Positions 31,501-45,079 of a stretch of DNA of 64,000 nt are shown here, one piece after another. The position numbers and the translations under genes are program-made. The stretch comes from Marchantia polymorpha subsp. ruderalis. Its lineage: Eukaryota; Streptophyta; Marchantiopsida; Marchantiales; Marchantiaceae. The notes beneath the pieces were generated by a model. That model was not told where the DNA came from and searched no databases. It worked only from the letters and a program-made list of their open reading frames with translations. The stretch lies in contig AP031356.1 in the NCBI GenBank assembly GCA_037833965.1, forward strand, positions 17,940,501 to 18,004,500, in the 5' to 3' direction. The stretch's first letter is position 1, and each line of letters begins with the position of its first letter.

Positions 31501-33411
31501 TGTAAATGGAGCCTATCATTTTCAAAAATCGGCGGTATTCGAATGATGATATACATCCTTACTCTGGTTCATAACTCATAGCACTAGTGTGGTGTTAGAA
31601 AATAATTCTCAGAATGATATTTGAATTCTCGAATTTTCAACACCTAGAACAATCCAGAATTAACCTCATCAGTTTCTTTTTTCATGGGAGTGAACGAAGA
31701 CACCGGTATAAATGGTTAAATTCTAGATATGTAACATTTCCCGAAGACCCCTGAGGTTATAAGCGCCACCGAAATTCTTGTCATCCCGGCTGTTGTGATG
31801 CGCTGAATCGTGCCTGCATCCGTAGACGAAAAAATAGGTTAAAGCTTCAATAGGAAGACGAGAGATGTGGATTGGCAGTTGTTAGACTGGAAATCATTTC
31901 AGATACATGTCTCTAAGTTGCAAACCTCTTATATTTTCAAGCTAAGTCGAGAACAAAAGTACAAAGAGATGCATGCCCTCTAGTGTAGACTGGTAGGCCA
32001 TGCCATGGTATTGAACGGGGGGTTACGACTAACAAAAGGAGAAATGGCAAAGCAAACTGGAACTCTCTGTTTAATCTTGAAAGACTAGAAAGCTAGTAAT
32101 AAAAGTCAACCAAAATCCTTTTGCGAGCCTATTGAGGTGAAAGCCTTAATAGGCTGCCCTTCACCAGTTCTCCACGTCAGAGTTGCCAAGTCAGTGCTCG
32201 CATCCCATCATCTCATCATCTTTCACCCACGCCATTCTTCGACCTTATTACCTTGGACCCAGGTCTGCTCTTCTTCGGGTGTTCCATTCCTGTCCAACTT
32301 TTTTCATTTGGTCATGGGACCTGTCGAACTTGAGTGCAAATGCAATGTGGACTCTGTTTTGCTACATTTGTGTTAAAAGATGTGTTAAAAGCTTTGTGTG
32401 GAGAGATCAATAAGAATTCGAGAGCGAAGATTCAAACTACAGTACAAAGATACGTACGGTTCTGACGGGGTTCGCAGGCGGCCAGGCGCTCGGGCGCAGA
32501 TCAATCAAGACCTTGGAGGTCGGTGTGAGCGCATAGAGGCCAAGAGGCGCCTCAGCGCAGATGAGTCAAGACCTTTTCGGGAGCCTAAAGTCGCAATTAG
32601 TCAAGACCTTGGAGGTCCGTGGGAGCGCATAGAGGCCAAGACGCGCCCCAGCGCAAATCAGTCAAGATCCTTGCGGGGCAATGTTCGGGGCGAGAGACAG
32701 CTGCTTCCAATTTATACGCCCGCCTGCGCCTACAGAGGCATCCCTGCTTCTTGGGTGAACGTATGGCATCAGACATGTGTCACTAGCTCGAATTCAAATT
32801 CGAGTTTGAATTTGACCGGCCCACACGCGGGCTGTTTGTCATGGGGCCGAGCAACGGTACCGTCGGAAATTCCTTATTTAAAGCTGGTGGGGCCGGGGCG
32901 ATTAGGGACGAGGGAGTTAGAGTGTGCTTGTTTTAAGCTCTCGTGTCTTTGGACAACCGTCAGCAGAGCATGATGGTATTTGTTGGCCTGGATGCTTCGT
33001 GAGTCTGAGTGTGTGCTTGTATTCCACTGGGCTCTCGGAGGGCGACTGGCGGTGGACTTGTTCTCCTTGCTCTACCGGACGATCGTTCCCGTGCCCAGGG
33101 AACGATCGTCCAGTAGAGCAAGGTCAATCACTTTGAGGAATTTGCAAGGTCATATGGTGTCGACATATTCTGTCCGGAGTGACAGAATTTGTTCGTTCGA
33201 TTGACGAAATTTGCTCTGCTATATGTGGACGAGAGAATTTGGCAGTTCCTTTCCGACGAGCACATCGATAGAATACGAGCATTCCTGCCGCCGTCGAGCC
33301 TGTTCGCTTCCGTGCGCAGGCGGTGGAACCTGAGAGGGAGGCTCGGAGGCGGAGACGGTATCTGATGGGATAATGTGGATGAAGCGCACAGACTTGGTAT
33401 AAAGAGCTGCC

Positions 33412-36400
33412 ATGGGGGAATTCGAGTCACAATCCGACGCCTGGGAAGCTAGGAAGTCCGATTGCGATTCTATGCCGCCCCCGGTTCCGATTCCGAGTCG
33501 AAGGGTGGCGAGACTCAGTCCATCGCTGAAACGAGAAAAACTGACAGCGCTCCCTCGTCGATCTGAACAGGTAAGTCCAAGCTGGATGCCTCTCGCCCGC
33601 CAAGTATAAAGTGCACGGAGACTCGAGCGAAATTCGCCAAGGCCCGATCTTCTTGGTCGAATCTGTGTGGGAGCCCGATCTTTGTTGTCGAATGAAAACG
33701 ACGGGAGGGGTCGGAGAGGTAGAGGAAGAGCTAGGCTCTTCAGGAAAAGAAAAAATTAATTTTCTCACGATAGAATTTTGTTTGTGGGTGTTGGCACGAT
33801 TGAACTTTTTTTGTGGGCGTCGGCAGGAACGGAGGTTAAGGCCAAGTACGAGGGCGTCATGGCGCGTCTCAAATCCCGCTTGGAATTGTCTCTTTACGGC
33901 AAGAGATTTTTCCAGCGAATGCAGGTGGCGCTGCGAAGTGGATGGGCGTGCTTGTTTGCAGGATGCGTCGTGCAATTCGGCTCGCCCATGAACCACTGGC
34001 TGGCCATTCCCTTCTTCTCTCTAGTCATCTGCCTGAATATCATCGACTCGAGCATTGGCGCAGTTCTGCGAACTTCTGTCAGTGTCGTGGTCGGGATGCT
34101 GGAAGCCATGACGGCCGGGACTCTCCTTTATTTGATTCTCGGGACCGACATGTCGCTGGTGTTGACCATTTTTTGCGTCTTCGTCTGCAGCTTCTGCGTA
34201 GCTTATCCGACGAGGCTGGTCGGTCAAGAGATGGCCAGAAAAGTGTCGCTTGCGCTCATAGGAATAATTTTCACGGGCGCATACAATGGAATGAACGACG
34301 GGAGCCTTTTATTTCTCGTCCGACTGATGTGCACGACGATGTTTGGAGTTTTTTGCGCCCTTCTCGCGGTTTGCATTCCAGTTCCCGGGCTAGCCTTTTG
34401 GGAGGTACTGTCAAGCTTCTCTCCCCTTACATATTGCACTGCAAGCACATTCAGCGCAAACCTCTCCCCTTCCATACTGCTGCTCGGAGTTTCTTCCTCC
34501 GACTCTTCAAATTTTCGAATATGACAAGTTGCTGCTGTTGTTTCGGTTCTTGTGGTTCTCGTGCATTCATGGGTCCAAATAAAGTTCTGCTCCATCAGGT
34601 GATTTATGAAGAGATTCCCAGAAGACCATGGCATTGCGCAAGTTCTGTCCTACGAGATACTCTACCCGCCCTTCTGTGCTAGCCTGGTCGAGAGGGTACT
34701 TTTCCCCCTTCCTTCCTGCCATGGCGAATCGAAAGGGTCCGGAACTTAGCAATCTCTTTATGTTCAGTTCCAGATTACAATTTAGGTTCCTGATTCACAA
34801 GCCCTTTACCTGCAGTCCCGTCATTCCCGTCCATTGACTTGTCGAATCCATAATTCCGTCGCGGCGGTGAAAATGTGATCTGAGCTTGACCTTATTTCAC
34901 TTCTCAATTAAGGTGCGGGACAGCGCTAAGTCCACTGTGAAGGGAGCCTCGAAACTCTACAGGACGTTGACGGAGGCATTTTGCGCCAAGGAAGTGAGCA
35001 AGATGTCGTCAATTTTTCTGCACGCTAAATTCCTGGCGAAAACAGCTGCAATCAGTCTGGAGGATCATAATAATAAATTGGTATGTCGTCACCATTGACA
35101 ATGTCGATTCCATACGCGGTGAGATTACAGAGAAAATACAGCAGCCCTGCCTGATCCTTGCAAGTAAGCGGAGAGTTTGTGAACGAGTGACATCGAGAAT
35201 TGTGTCAGGTTCTGGCTGGACCTCTACATTCAAGTTATCCATTCTTCATGACGTTGTGTTTTGTACCACCAGGGCGATGCCTACTGGGAGTTGCGAGGGC
35301 TGAACATAATCCCATCACTGAAGCGGATGACCGAGGGGCTGAATGTGCTCAAACTGCACATGATGGGCATGTGCATGGCCCTGCAGTCAGGACTGATTTT
35401 GCAGTACATGCCCGGGACGATGGTTGTGATTCTGAAGGACAACTTGAAACGCCTCGTAGATCGCAGCAAGCAGATGCTTGATCTCACAGTGAGGTTGAAG
35501 AAGTCCAAGTCGGCACTGATCCTCAAAGAATCGCTGCTGGAATTGGCTAAGAAAGATCTGAACTCTTTTGACCATACCCTGAAGGAAGCTAGAGAGAAGA
35601 GTTACTACATCAAGCTCAAAGACGAGGATGAAAGCCTCCACAAGATCATCACCAACGCCAATCCAGAGGAGCAAATCACTGCTGCCGACAAGGGAGTGAA
35701 AAACCTCTTCCAAAGCATGGTGCCCACTTACTTTTTCCTCTTCAACCTCAGACTCTACTACACGGAGACGATGCAGATGCTCGACTGCGGAGAGGTGGCC
35801 GACCCCATCCAAGACATCGGCAACACAAGCTTCCACATGCCCGTGCTGCACCACGAGGTCCAGGACGGGCTTGCCGATACAGTGCAGGTGGTGGTGACTC
35901 CCGTGTCCGAGGAGGAGGCCAGAGAGCCGCTCAAGAATCCCATGCATAGAGCGGAGCATGTAGTTCCTCTGGGCGACGAGAAGGATGCCGGACTAGCAGC
36001 AGATCCACAGCACGCGACGTTCAGCAGGACTCTGTCCAACCCCATCACATTCAAGTGCATGGTGTGCCAGCGCCTGAAGAAAGAGCAGGCGGCCGCAGGA
36101 CCTCAGGAGGACATAGCGGATGCTCCTTTGACGTGGTTAGTGAAGCAAGGGTGGAAGCGGTTCAAGCGAGAGCAGGCCCTCAGGGCTTTCAAGGTCTCGT
36201 TGGCTATGTCGCTTGCCGCCCTGGCAGGCTGCATGTACAACGAGGCCTACGCATTCTGGGCCATGGTGTCGGTGGCCTTCATCATGCAGAACCAACAGGG
36301 CGGATCGTTCCGCATGGCTAATCTCAGGCTTCAGGGGACCGTGCTCGGGTCCATTTACGCGTATTTGATGTTGAATCTGATGAGCAAGCATCCCCAGCTG

Positions 36401-37555
36401 CTGCTCCTGGCCCTGGTTCCGTGGGTTGTGCTGCTCAGCTATCTTCGGTTCAGCAAACTGTTCGGAGCATCCGGGGTCATCGCCGGTCTGACGGCAGCCA
36501 TCGTCATGCTGGGAGCCGAGGGAGGAATGTCCATCCAACAACTGGCGGTTGTCAGGATCACCCAGAATTTTATCGGAGTGCTGGCTCTGATCCTCGTCGA
36601 GACGATTATCTGGCCGGAGAGAGCAGTCATTTTGTCGAGGAGAGAGTTGGTCTTGAGTTTGATCGACCTCAGGGACTGCGTCAAGGCCGTGGTCGCGGTG
36701 TATACCGGGCATCATTGCCCCGAGCATAGGAAACTCGTGGTCCTGGACATCAAGAAGCTGGAGGGCCAGATTCGTGCCAGGATTGCTGATCAGACGATAC
36801 TTCAGAGCGAGGTGGTGATGGAGCCCGAATTGTGGAGCCATCCGTTCCCGGCAGAAATATATTCCAAGCTGTTGCACATCCAAAGCCGCATGCACGATTT
36901 GCTCCACTTCATGGTGTGCTCGCTGCACGCTGCCACCGAGGAGTGCTTGAGCGAGCAGATTCGCAAGCTGGTGGGCCCTCTCCAGACTTCGCTCGTCGCA
37001 TTGGAGGACGAGGTGCTGTCGTCTCTGCATCTCCTGCAGGAGCTCCTGCAAATCGGCCCCAACACGCTCGATGTCCTGTCCAAGGCCTCGGGCTGTGACG
37101 ACGAAGAAAGGCAGTTGTGTCGAATCCCATCCCGTAGCGATAAGTCTTTCAAGGATCTGCGCAAGATGCTGGGGCGAGTGCATCCTCTGCTGGTGCTGGA
37201 ATGCGAGGAGAGAAACATCGATGGAACTCCGATGTCCCTGAAGAGAACGATGGATGCCTTCGAGGCCAGCTACGAGCAGGTGGTATCGGGTTTCATCGCC
37301 AACAAGAAGGCCAATCCGGAAGCTTCCATCTTGAGCAACGCTGCCATGCTTTCTTTCAGTGCCCTCACCTTCAGCTTACAGTCTCTTCTGGGCGAGACGG
37401 TGGAGCTGGAAAAGGCAGTGCACGAGCTTCTACACTTCGAGAATCCTTGGAGCGTTCTGGACTTCTGGGAATCCTTTCCAGGTGCGGACGAAGAGTGCCC
37501 CATTTGTGTCAACGCTAATGCGCATGCACCCCACGATCATGCTCCACATGAGTGA
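33412..37555 (+). CDS. FUSC-like two-domain membrane transporter, copy 3 (intact frame)
   Basis: Intact copy with exons at 33412-33570, about 33835-34404, 34913-35080 and 35273-37555. Splice sites and phases are as in copy 1. The protein differs from copy 1 by Ala to Val (codon at 36811-36813, GTG in the run SEVVME) and Lys to Glu in the segment ALEDEV. Exon 2 lacks the two insertions of copies 2, 4 and 5, so both hydrophobic domains are in one frame. With copy 1 it is one of only two copies here that could make the whole protein. Confidence 0.85.
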
Positions 37556-38476
37556 ATTGTAAATGCACGACTTCCCCATACCTCCCCCCTGAGTGTACTT
37601 TGCGCGAATCGGTGAACACTTTGATTGCCACATTCATTTGAGGGCAAATTGCTCCGGAGAAAGCAACGGGCCTGATGTGCCAGCACTCCGAAGTGGAATT
37701 GCGGGCGCAAGCAGTGCTAGATCTTCTCTACTATACTGTACAATAGAGATTGGAAAAAATGCTACAGATCGATTACGTTGCAATTTTGTATCATACAGTT
37801 GGCTCGCAAGGGTAGTGCACGTTGTTCAATTTTGAGCTTGTAACAACACATTATGGATATATATGTACGAGAGGACACAACCTCGAAGTCATAAAAATTC
37901 ATATATACATATAAATAAATAAATATTCGGGCTGTCGAAACTTCAATTCTACAGCCGTATATCACACGAAGCAATGTTTGGTTGTTTATCGAGTTGAAGT
38001 AAAAAGATCATTACCAAGTTTCATCAATCAGTGTCTAGAATTTAGTTGCAGCAACTACCACATCTGGTTAGTGGTCGTCTGTACTTTTACACCCCTCTAC
38101 TATCCATACATCCTGGCCATGCAACGTCCTCTGGTCCCCATTCAAGGAGGGGACTTGCAGGGTATATACTGTTTCTCTTTCACGTCGCTATACTCCGGCC
38201 CAATGTGCATATATCTGCAAATTTGCCCACCTGTCACATTTCACATGATATTTAATGTGCAACAATTAGATGTTTCAGATAAAATCTCTCTAGCCCTCAG
38301 CTTCGACGAACTATTTTAGCGAAATACTTGTAGGGCTAATTGAAAGTACTTGTCAAATGAAGCCAATCTCTGTGATTTCTACTCTTACTAAAGACTGAGG
38401 CTCAAAGCAATTCTAAACCATCATCTCAAGAGAATCCGAGTAAGGAGTTGCAATTAGGACTTACTGAAGTGCCTGC

Positions 38477-38902
38477 TCACCCTAAAGTGAGCCCTGCTGC
38501 TAACATGGTCGAGATGTGCGTATCCACGACTGAGTGCTCCTTGGAAACGCCCAAGTCCGCTAATTTGGCGACCAGATTCTCATCCAGCAGGATATTGGCC
38601 GGTTTCACGCCTCTGTATCTGAACGACAGGTGGGTCCTGCACATGAGCACATCAGCCTCCGACTGCGAACAATATCGAATGAACTTGGAGGTGGTCGGAC
38701 TCAACGAGTTGTTTTCACCTACCAGATGTGAATAGCCCATGCAATGGGTGAAAAGAATTCTTGTCGGTGAAAAAAAATTCAGTCTGATTATGCTCCGCTC
38801 AGCCTCTGCACCAAACTGTCTGCCCAGTTTCACAAAATATGTTTCATCATCTTCTTCTGAGACGCCAGCCAGAGGCATGTGATACCTGTAGAAGTTCCTC
38901 AA
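38477..38902 (-). pseudogene. Receptor-like kinase remnant (unit 3)
   Basis: Same fragment, but with Pro in place of Ala (GVKPANILLD; G at 38612), which is the usual residue in kinases and so probably ancestral. HRD is still YRG. Confidence 0.6.
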
Positions 38903-41900
38903 TAAAGCTCGTCCAGACTACTGCATTAGACTTCCTGCACTTCATTCTGTCCTACAGCGGAAGCAGGGACAAAGTAATAAGCAAGGTACAGGTCTAGCGA
39001 GTTTTAACTTTTTGGTCCAAATACAAGATTGTACCAAAAAGACAGATTGTGTAAAACTGTTTCATATGCTGATCAGATCTTGCTGAACTGCACGTATATA
39101 ATTTACATGCATTTGTCGTTTCTTTCAATTACCGCCTGCATCTAGATACTTAATGGAACTACGGGAATCAAGCAACAGGATGCTCAAGCATATTATCACA
39201 CATAGTTTATGGAAGGAAGAAACTCAACAAATTCAATTCACCGTGAGGTGTTTCATCAACTCAGAGATGACGCACAGAAGACAATGATAGCAATTATCTA
39301 GAATGAGATCGAAACCAGACAATACGCCGTCTGGACTTGCGGATCACCAAGTATCCGGATATTTCAAACTAGCTCACAGATCACAAAAAGCCGCCAACAT
39401 CTGAACAGTGGAGAATCAGTGCGGCGGTGACAGGACTCAAGAGACCGAATTCTTGATCGAGAGAAGCCGGTGAGTCTTAAGTTCGTTGGCTAAGCAGAAG
39501 AGAGCTCTCGAGAAAAAGACATCAGAAATAAATGTTGATGGTGGAATGTGCGCAAAAGTAAGTGTCTTTACGATGTAGGTCAACCGTACACTGCAAAATA
39601 AGGGAAAATCTGTTAGAAATCAAAGAGACCTATTCTCTGAATGGACCAAGAGTCCACAGAGGCATGTGATGCCTCTGTGGACTCTTGGCGTTTCTTATTA
39701 CAAACCCACGAGCTTGACATCGATGAACAGGTTTAATTCATGTTAATTACACTCCAGTTCATCAAAAAGCACTAGACTCTAAGATCGACATAAGAAGCAT
39801 TTTGACAACTTTCTATACGAAGCGAATGAGTCCGGGAAGATGTCGTTTATTATCTGATCAGGCCGCATCGAGTTCAGCATCCTCCGATCGAGTTCAGCAT
39901 CCGAGTACTCCAATTTCGGGTGGTACAACACCTCTGATCCGTTTATTGCAGCAATAAGGACAATCCAAATCGAAATGATGTTCGATTTGGATTGTCCTTA
40001 TTGCTGCAATAAATAGTATACTCAATCGGTCGGTCAGTTGTACACATGCACATCGACAGTTCTGAGTACACATTGCAAGTGCTTGAAAATTACACGGTGA
40101 AGTTCCAACTCCCACGATAATGAGGATGTAATTTTGCTGTTCCCTGAGCTGATACCACAACTCGTGCGTAAGTCGCGCTTCAAATTGAATTACTGACCAC
40201 GCGTTTCGCGTGGTCAGTGTTTAAATTTGAAGCCCGAACGTTTCGCTGTCCAGATGTTCTGCGGAAGAGTTTCACGGGAAGTCTGAGTTTCGCAGGAGCC
40301 CATAGCCCCAAGAGCATACGTTGGACAAATACCGATGGTTCCAAAGTTTCATCAAACCTAGCGCATCATCATGAAGGCAACGCACGCCCAGGCGTATATT
40401 GCAACGGTGACATCTCTCCAGGAAATATCCCCTTCCACTTGCTATTTGATTCTTTCTTCGGACCCCTTGAATAATAGAATTGTAGAGCCAGTGCTGAGAA
40501 TTCCTACATTAAAATCCATACGAATGTTATGTACTTTTCCACATCTAAATTAGAGTCAGCTGTCACGATATACTTGAATCTTGAAATTCGCAGGATAAAC
40601 GAGAGTTAGTTCCAAAAGCTGGGTCCAAGAAACGCACACGATTGTTTTGCAGAGCTTAAGCTATGAACTACTGCCCCAAAAGCACAGGCATCGAGTACTT
40701 TGGCAGGCAAAAGGGCGAAAAGCATCCGAGTTGCAAAATCCACCTGCAACAGGCGGGTGATGACGGCTTCAGCTGCGCCAGTTATACTCATCAAGGTAGC
40801 CAGCGCCTCATTGTCGACGGCCCCATTTCCCTCGCCAGCAACCTAAAGCATCTAGCGGCGACTGAAAATCCGACAATTCTCAGGTGTGGGCAAATCTTTC
40901 AACTATCTGACTTCCTGGACGCGGAAACCGATCCAGAACTGCGCCAAGGATCCAAACTCATAACACCACCGGCGTGTGCCCTTTCTCCGGTACCCTTTTC
41001 CTCGCTAGAGTCACTCTTGCGAGGAAAAAGATACAGAGAGAGGGCACACTCTTGAGTCACAGAGGTCCGCCACAATCGGTGATGTAGAATGTGAGTGCAG
41101 AGCTCAGCACTCAGATTCTAGATCAAGGAATGAGAGATTCTCTTACGTCTGTCAATTTAAGCTCGGGCTGATTGATGGTAGCGCCCGAATCCGTTTTGCG
41201 ATGTGATCCCCCCACACGTACAATTCTGAGGGCAACTGTCTGATAAATGTTTGCCCTCAGAATTGTACGTGGCGCGGAATCAATGAATGGCGCACTGTCG
41301 GCGTCACTGACAACATTTCGAAATATCATTAAACGTTGTTCAGCGCATTCAACGTTGACAGATTCAAACGCTATTCAAATCTGTGAGTTACAATTACGGG
41401 TTTGAACGCGTGTAAATTTTCTTCCACTTTTGGCTACGCGGGAGAAACTTGTATAAATGCACCGGCAGTCGTCACAATTCACACTCTCACGGACTACAGT
41501 TCAGCTGGCACTTGTGACCTGCACGGTAGACCGTACCTCCGAGCTGCAATTATTTTCCTGAGTACAGGAATAAGTAAATAACCAAATAACTGAACCTGCT
41601 TGTATTTCTTCTATGACTTGACTTTTTTGGGTTCTTTTTCTCCCTATGTAACCAAGGCTACATCGCACGAGAGGATGTAACCTTGGTTACATAGGGAGAA
41701 AAAGAACCCAATGAAACTTCATCGCTCTCGTGCATTCTATGAGAATCGCACAAGAGCGATGAAGTTTCATTGCAAGAAATGCAATGAGGCTTTTCTTAGG
41801 TGTAGTAAGTTGCACTCATGAAAGCAAAACTACTCTCTGCGCCGGGTGTTGGACTTCAATGAAAGATGCCAAAAACAGATTATAAGTTTTCCTTATAGAC

Positions 41901-44900
41901 AAGAGTGACGACTCCATGCCGGAGTAAAGAGGCTGTAATATGCATCTCGATCGACTGAAACTGTATTGACCTACGTGGATAAACGTGAATGGTTGTAGCC
42001 TGCAACCATCCAGTGTTGCCGCACAACCAAATTTTTCGAGGCATGCCCGTGCCCCCATGCCCGTATCACAAAATATATATATATATATATATATATATTC
42101 TATCCATCGAAAATGTACGTAGGTGAAATTCAAACCGAAAAGCTCCTATAACTTTGTTTCCACGTACGTACATGCGTTGCATGGAAGAATGCAAATAATG
42201 CATGCCCCCTGCCCTCGCCCGGGGGCATGCCTTTCAGGTTGTGCCTCCAACACTAGTTGCAAGCCAACTTACCCATCAAATTAGTTGCCATCAAATTACT
42301 ATTTCAGCGGAAGGTCACGAGTACTACATTGTCCACGTGAAAACAATTCGTGTTTTGGTCTACAACCTGAACCGAATGCTCATGGATAAGGTGCAGATAA
42401 CTCCCTTTCCTTCCCAGCTCAAGACTAACCTCATTTTTTATAGCTTCCAGCTTTACAACTTCAAATTATCTTGTGCTCAATTCTTGCAGATTTCCATAAG
42501 AAAGTTTATTCCAAAAGATGCAAATTGATTGCATGAATTTCAACATTTTTCAGAAAGACATCATAAATGATATAAGCGATTTATAGCCTGATTGCTTATT
42601 TCTAAATGTTAGTGTTTCTATTCATGATTATTTATGATTCCAAAAAAAAATTTGTAAATATTGATATTTTTCACTTGCATGTTTGACCAATGTTCATGTA
42701 AAATTTTAAGAACCTCAAACATAGAAGTGATTGGATTCCACCTAAGTTCATTTATGTTTCATACATAAAATGAACATCTCAAGACTAACCTCATTTTTCT
42801 TTTATAGCTTCCGTTTTTATCTTGTGCTCAATTCTTGCAGATTTACATAAGAAAGTTTATTCCAAAAGATGCAAATTGATTGCATGAGTTTTAATATTTT
42901 TCAGAAAGACATCACAAATGATATAAGCAATTTATAACCTGATTTCTTGTTTCTAAATGTTAGTGTTTCTATTCATGATTATCTACAATTCCAAACAAAA
43001 AAAAATGTAAAAATTGATGTTTTTTCACTTGCATGTTTGACCAATGTTCATATAAAATTTCAAGAACCTCAAACATAGAAGTGATTTTTTCTAGATAAAA
43101 ATTTATTTATTATTTCTTCGCATTTATTTTAGATAATTACTTAGATCTCATTGAAAAATCTGTACTATTGTAAATGGAGCCTATCATTTTCAAAAATCGG
43201 CGGTATTCGAATGATGATATACATCCTTACTCTGGTTCATAACTCATAGCACTAGTGTGGTGTTAGAAAATAATTCTCAGAATGATATTTGAATTCTCGA
43301 ATTTTCAACACCTAGAACAATCCAGAATTAACCTCATCAGTTTCTTTTTTCATGGGAGTGAACGAAGACACCGGTATAAATGGTTAAATTCTAGATATGT
43401 AACATTTCCCGAAGACCCCTGAGGTTATAAGCGCCACCGAAATTCTTGTCATCCCGGCTGTTGTGATGCGCTGAATCGTGCCTGCATCCGTAGACGAAAA
43501 AATAGGTTAAAGCTTCAATAGGAAGACGAGAGATGTGGATTGGCAGTTGTTAGACTGGAAATCATTTCAGATACATGTCTCTAAGTTGCAAACCTCTTAT
43601 ATTTTCAAGCTAAGTCGAGAACAAAAGTACAAAGAGATGCATGCCCTCTAGTGTAGACTGGTAGGCCATGCCATGGTATTGAACGGGGGGTTACGACTAA
43701 CAAAAGGAGAAATGGCAAAGCAAACTGGAACTCTCTGTTTAATCTTGAAAGACTAGAAAGCTAGTAATAAAAGTCAACCAAAATCCTTTTGCGAGCCTAT
43801 TGAGGTGAAAGCCTTAATAGGCTGCCCTTCACCAGTTCTCCACGTCAGAGTTGCCAAGTCAGTGCTCGCATCCCATCATCTCATCATCTTTCACCCACGC
43901 CATTCTTCGACCTTATTACCTTGGACCCAGGTCTGCTCTTCTTCGGGTGTTCCATTCCTGTCCAACTTTTTTCATTTGGTCATGGGACCTGTCGAACTTG
44001 AGTGCAAATGCAATGTGGACTCTGTTTTGCTACATTTGTGTTAAAAGATGTGTTAAAAGCTTTGTGTGGAGAGATCAATAAGAATTCGAGAGCGAAGATT
44101 CAAACTACAGTACAAAGATACGTACGGTTCTGACGGGGTTCGCAGGCGGCCAGGCGCTCGGGCGCAGATCAATCAAGACCTTGGAGGTCGGTGTGAGCGC
44201 ATAGAGGCCAAGAGGCGCCTCAGCGCAGATGAGTCAAGACCTTTTCGGGAGCCTAAAGTCGCAATTAGTCAAGACCTTGGAGGTCCGTGGGAGCGCATAG
44301 AGGCCAAGACGCGCCCCAGCGCAAATCAGTCAAGATCCTTGCGGGGCAATGTTCGGGGCGAGAGACAGCTGCTTCCAATTTATACGCCCGCCTGCGCCTA
44401 CAGAGGCATCCCTGCTTCTTGGGTGAACGTATGGCATCAGACATGTGTCACTAGCTCGAATTCAAATTCGAGTTTGAATTTGACCGGCCCACACGCGGGC
44501 TGTTTGTCATGGGGCCGAGCAACGGTACCGTCGGAAATTCCTTATTTAAAGCTGGTGGGGCCGGGGCGATTAGGGACGAGGGAGTTAGAGTGTGCTTGTT
44601 TTAAGCTCTCGTGTCTTTGGACAACCGTCAGCAGAGCATGATGGTATTTGTTGGCCTGGATGCTTCGTGAGTCTGAGTGTGTGCTTGTATTCCACTGGGC
44701 TCTCGGAGGGCGACTGGCGGTGGACTTGTTCTCCTTGCTCTACCGGACGATCGTTCCCGTGCCCAGGGAACGATCGTCCAGTAGAGCAAGGTCAATCACT
44801 TTGAGGAATTTGCAAGGTCATATGGTGTCGACATATTCTGTCCGGAGTGACAGAATTTGTTCGTTCGATTGACGAAATTTGCTCTGCTATATGTGGACGA

Positions 44901-45079
44901 GAGAATTTGGCAGTTCCTTTCCGACGAGCACATCGATAGAATACGAGCATTCCTGCCGCCGTCGAGCCTGTTCGCTTCCGTGCGCAGGCGGTGGAACCTG
45001 AGAGGGAGGCTCGGAGGCGGAGACGGTATCTGATGGGATAATGTGGATGAAGCGCACAGACTTGGTATAAAGAGCTGCC

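Larger units (their letters stand above)
28244..39909. repeat. Tandem array unit 3 (type A, intact gene copy)
   Basis: 11,666 bp. The FUSC-like gene has the unshifted exon 2, as in unit 1. The hairpin loop at 28538-28540 is AAA, as in unit 2. The AT microsatellite has 12 repeats. The Val codon in the gene and the Pro codon in the kinase remnant match units 4 and 5. It is therefore a mosaic of states found separately in its neighbours. Confidence 0.97.
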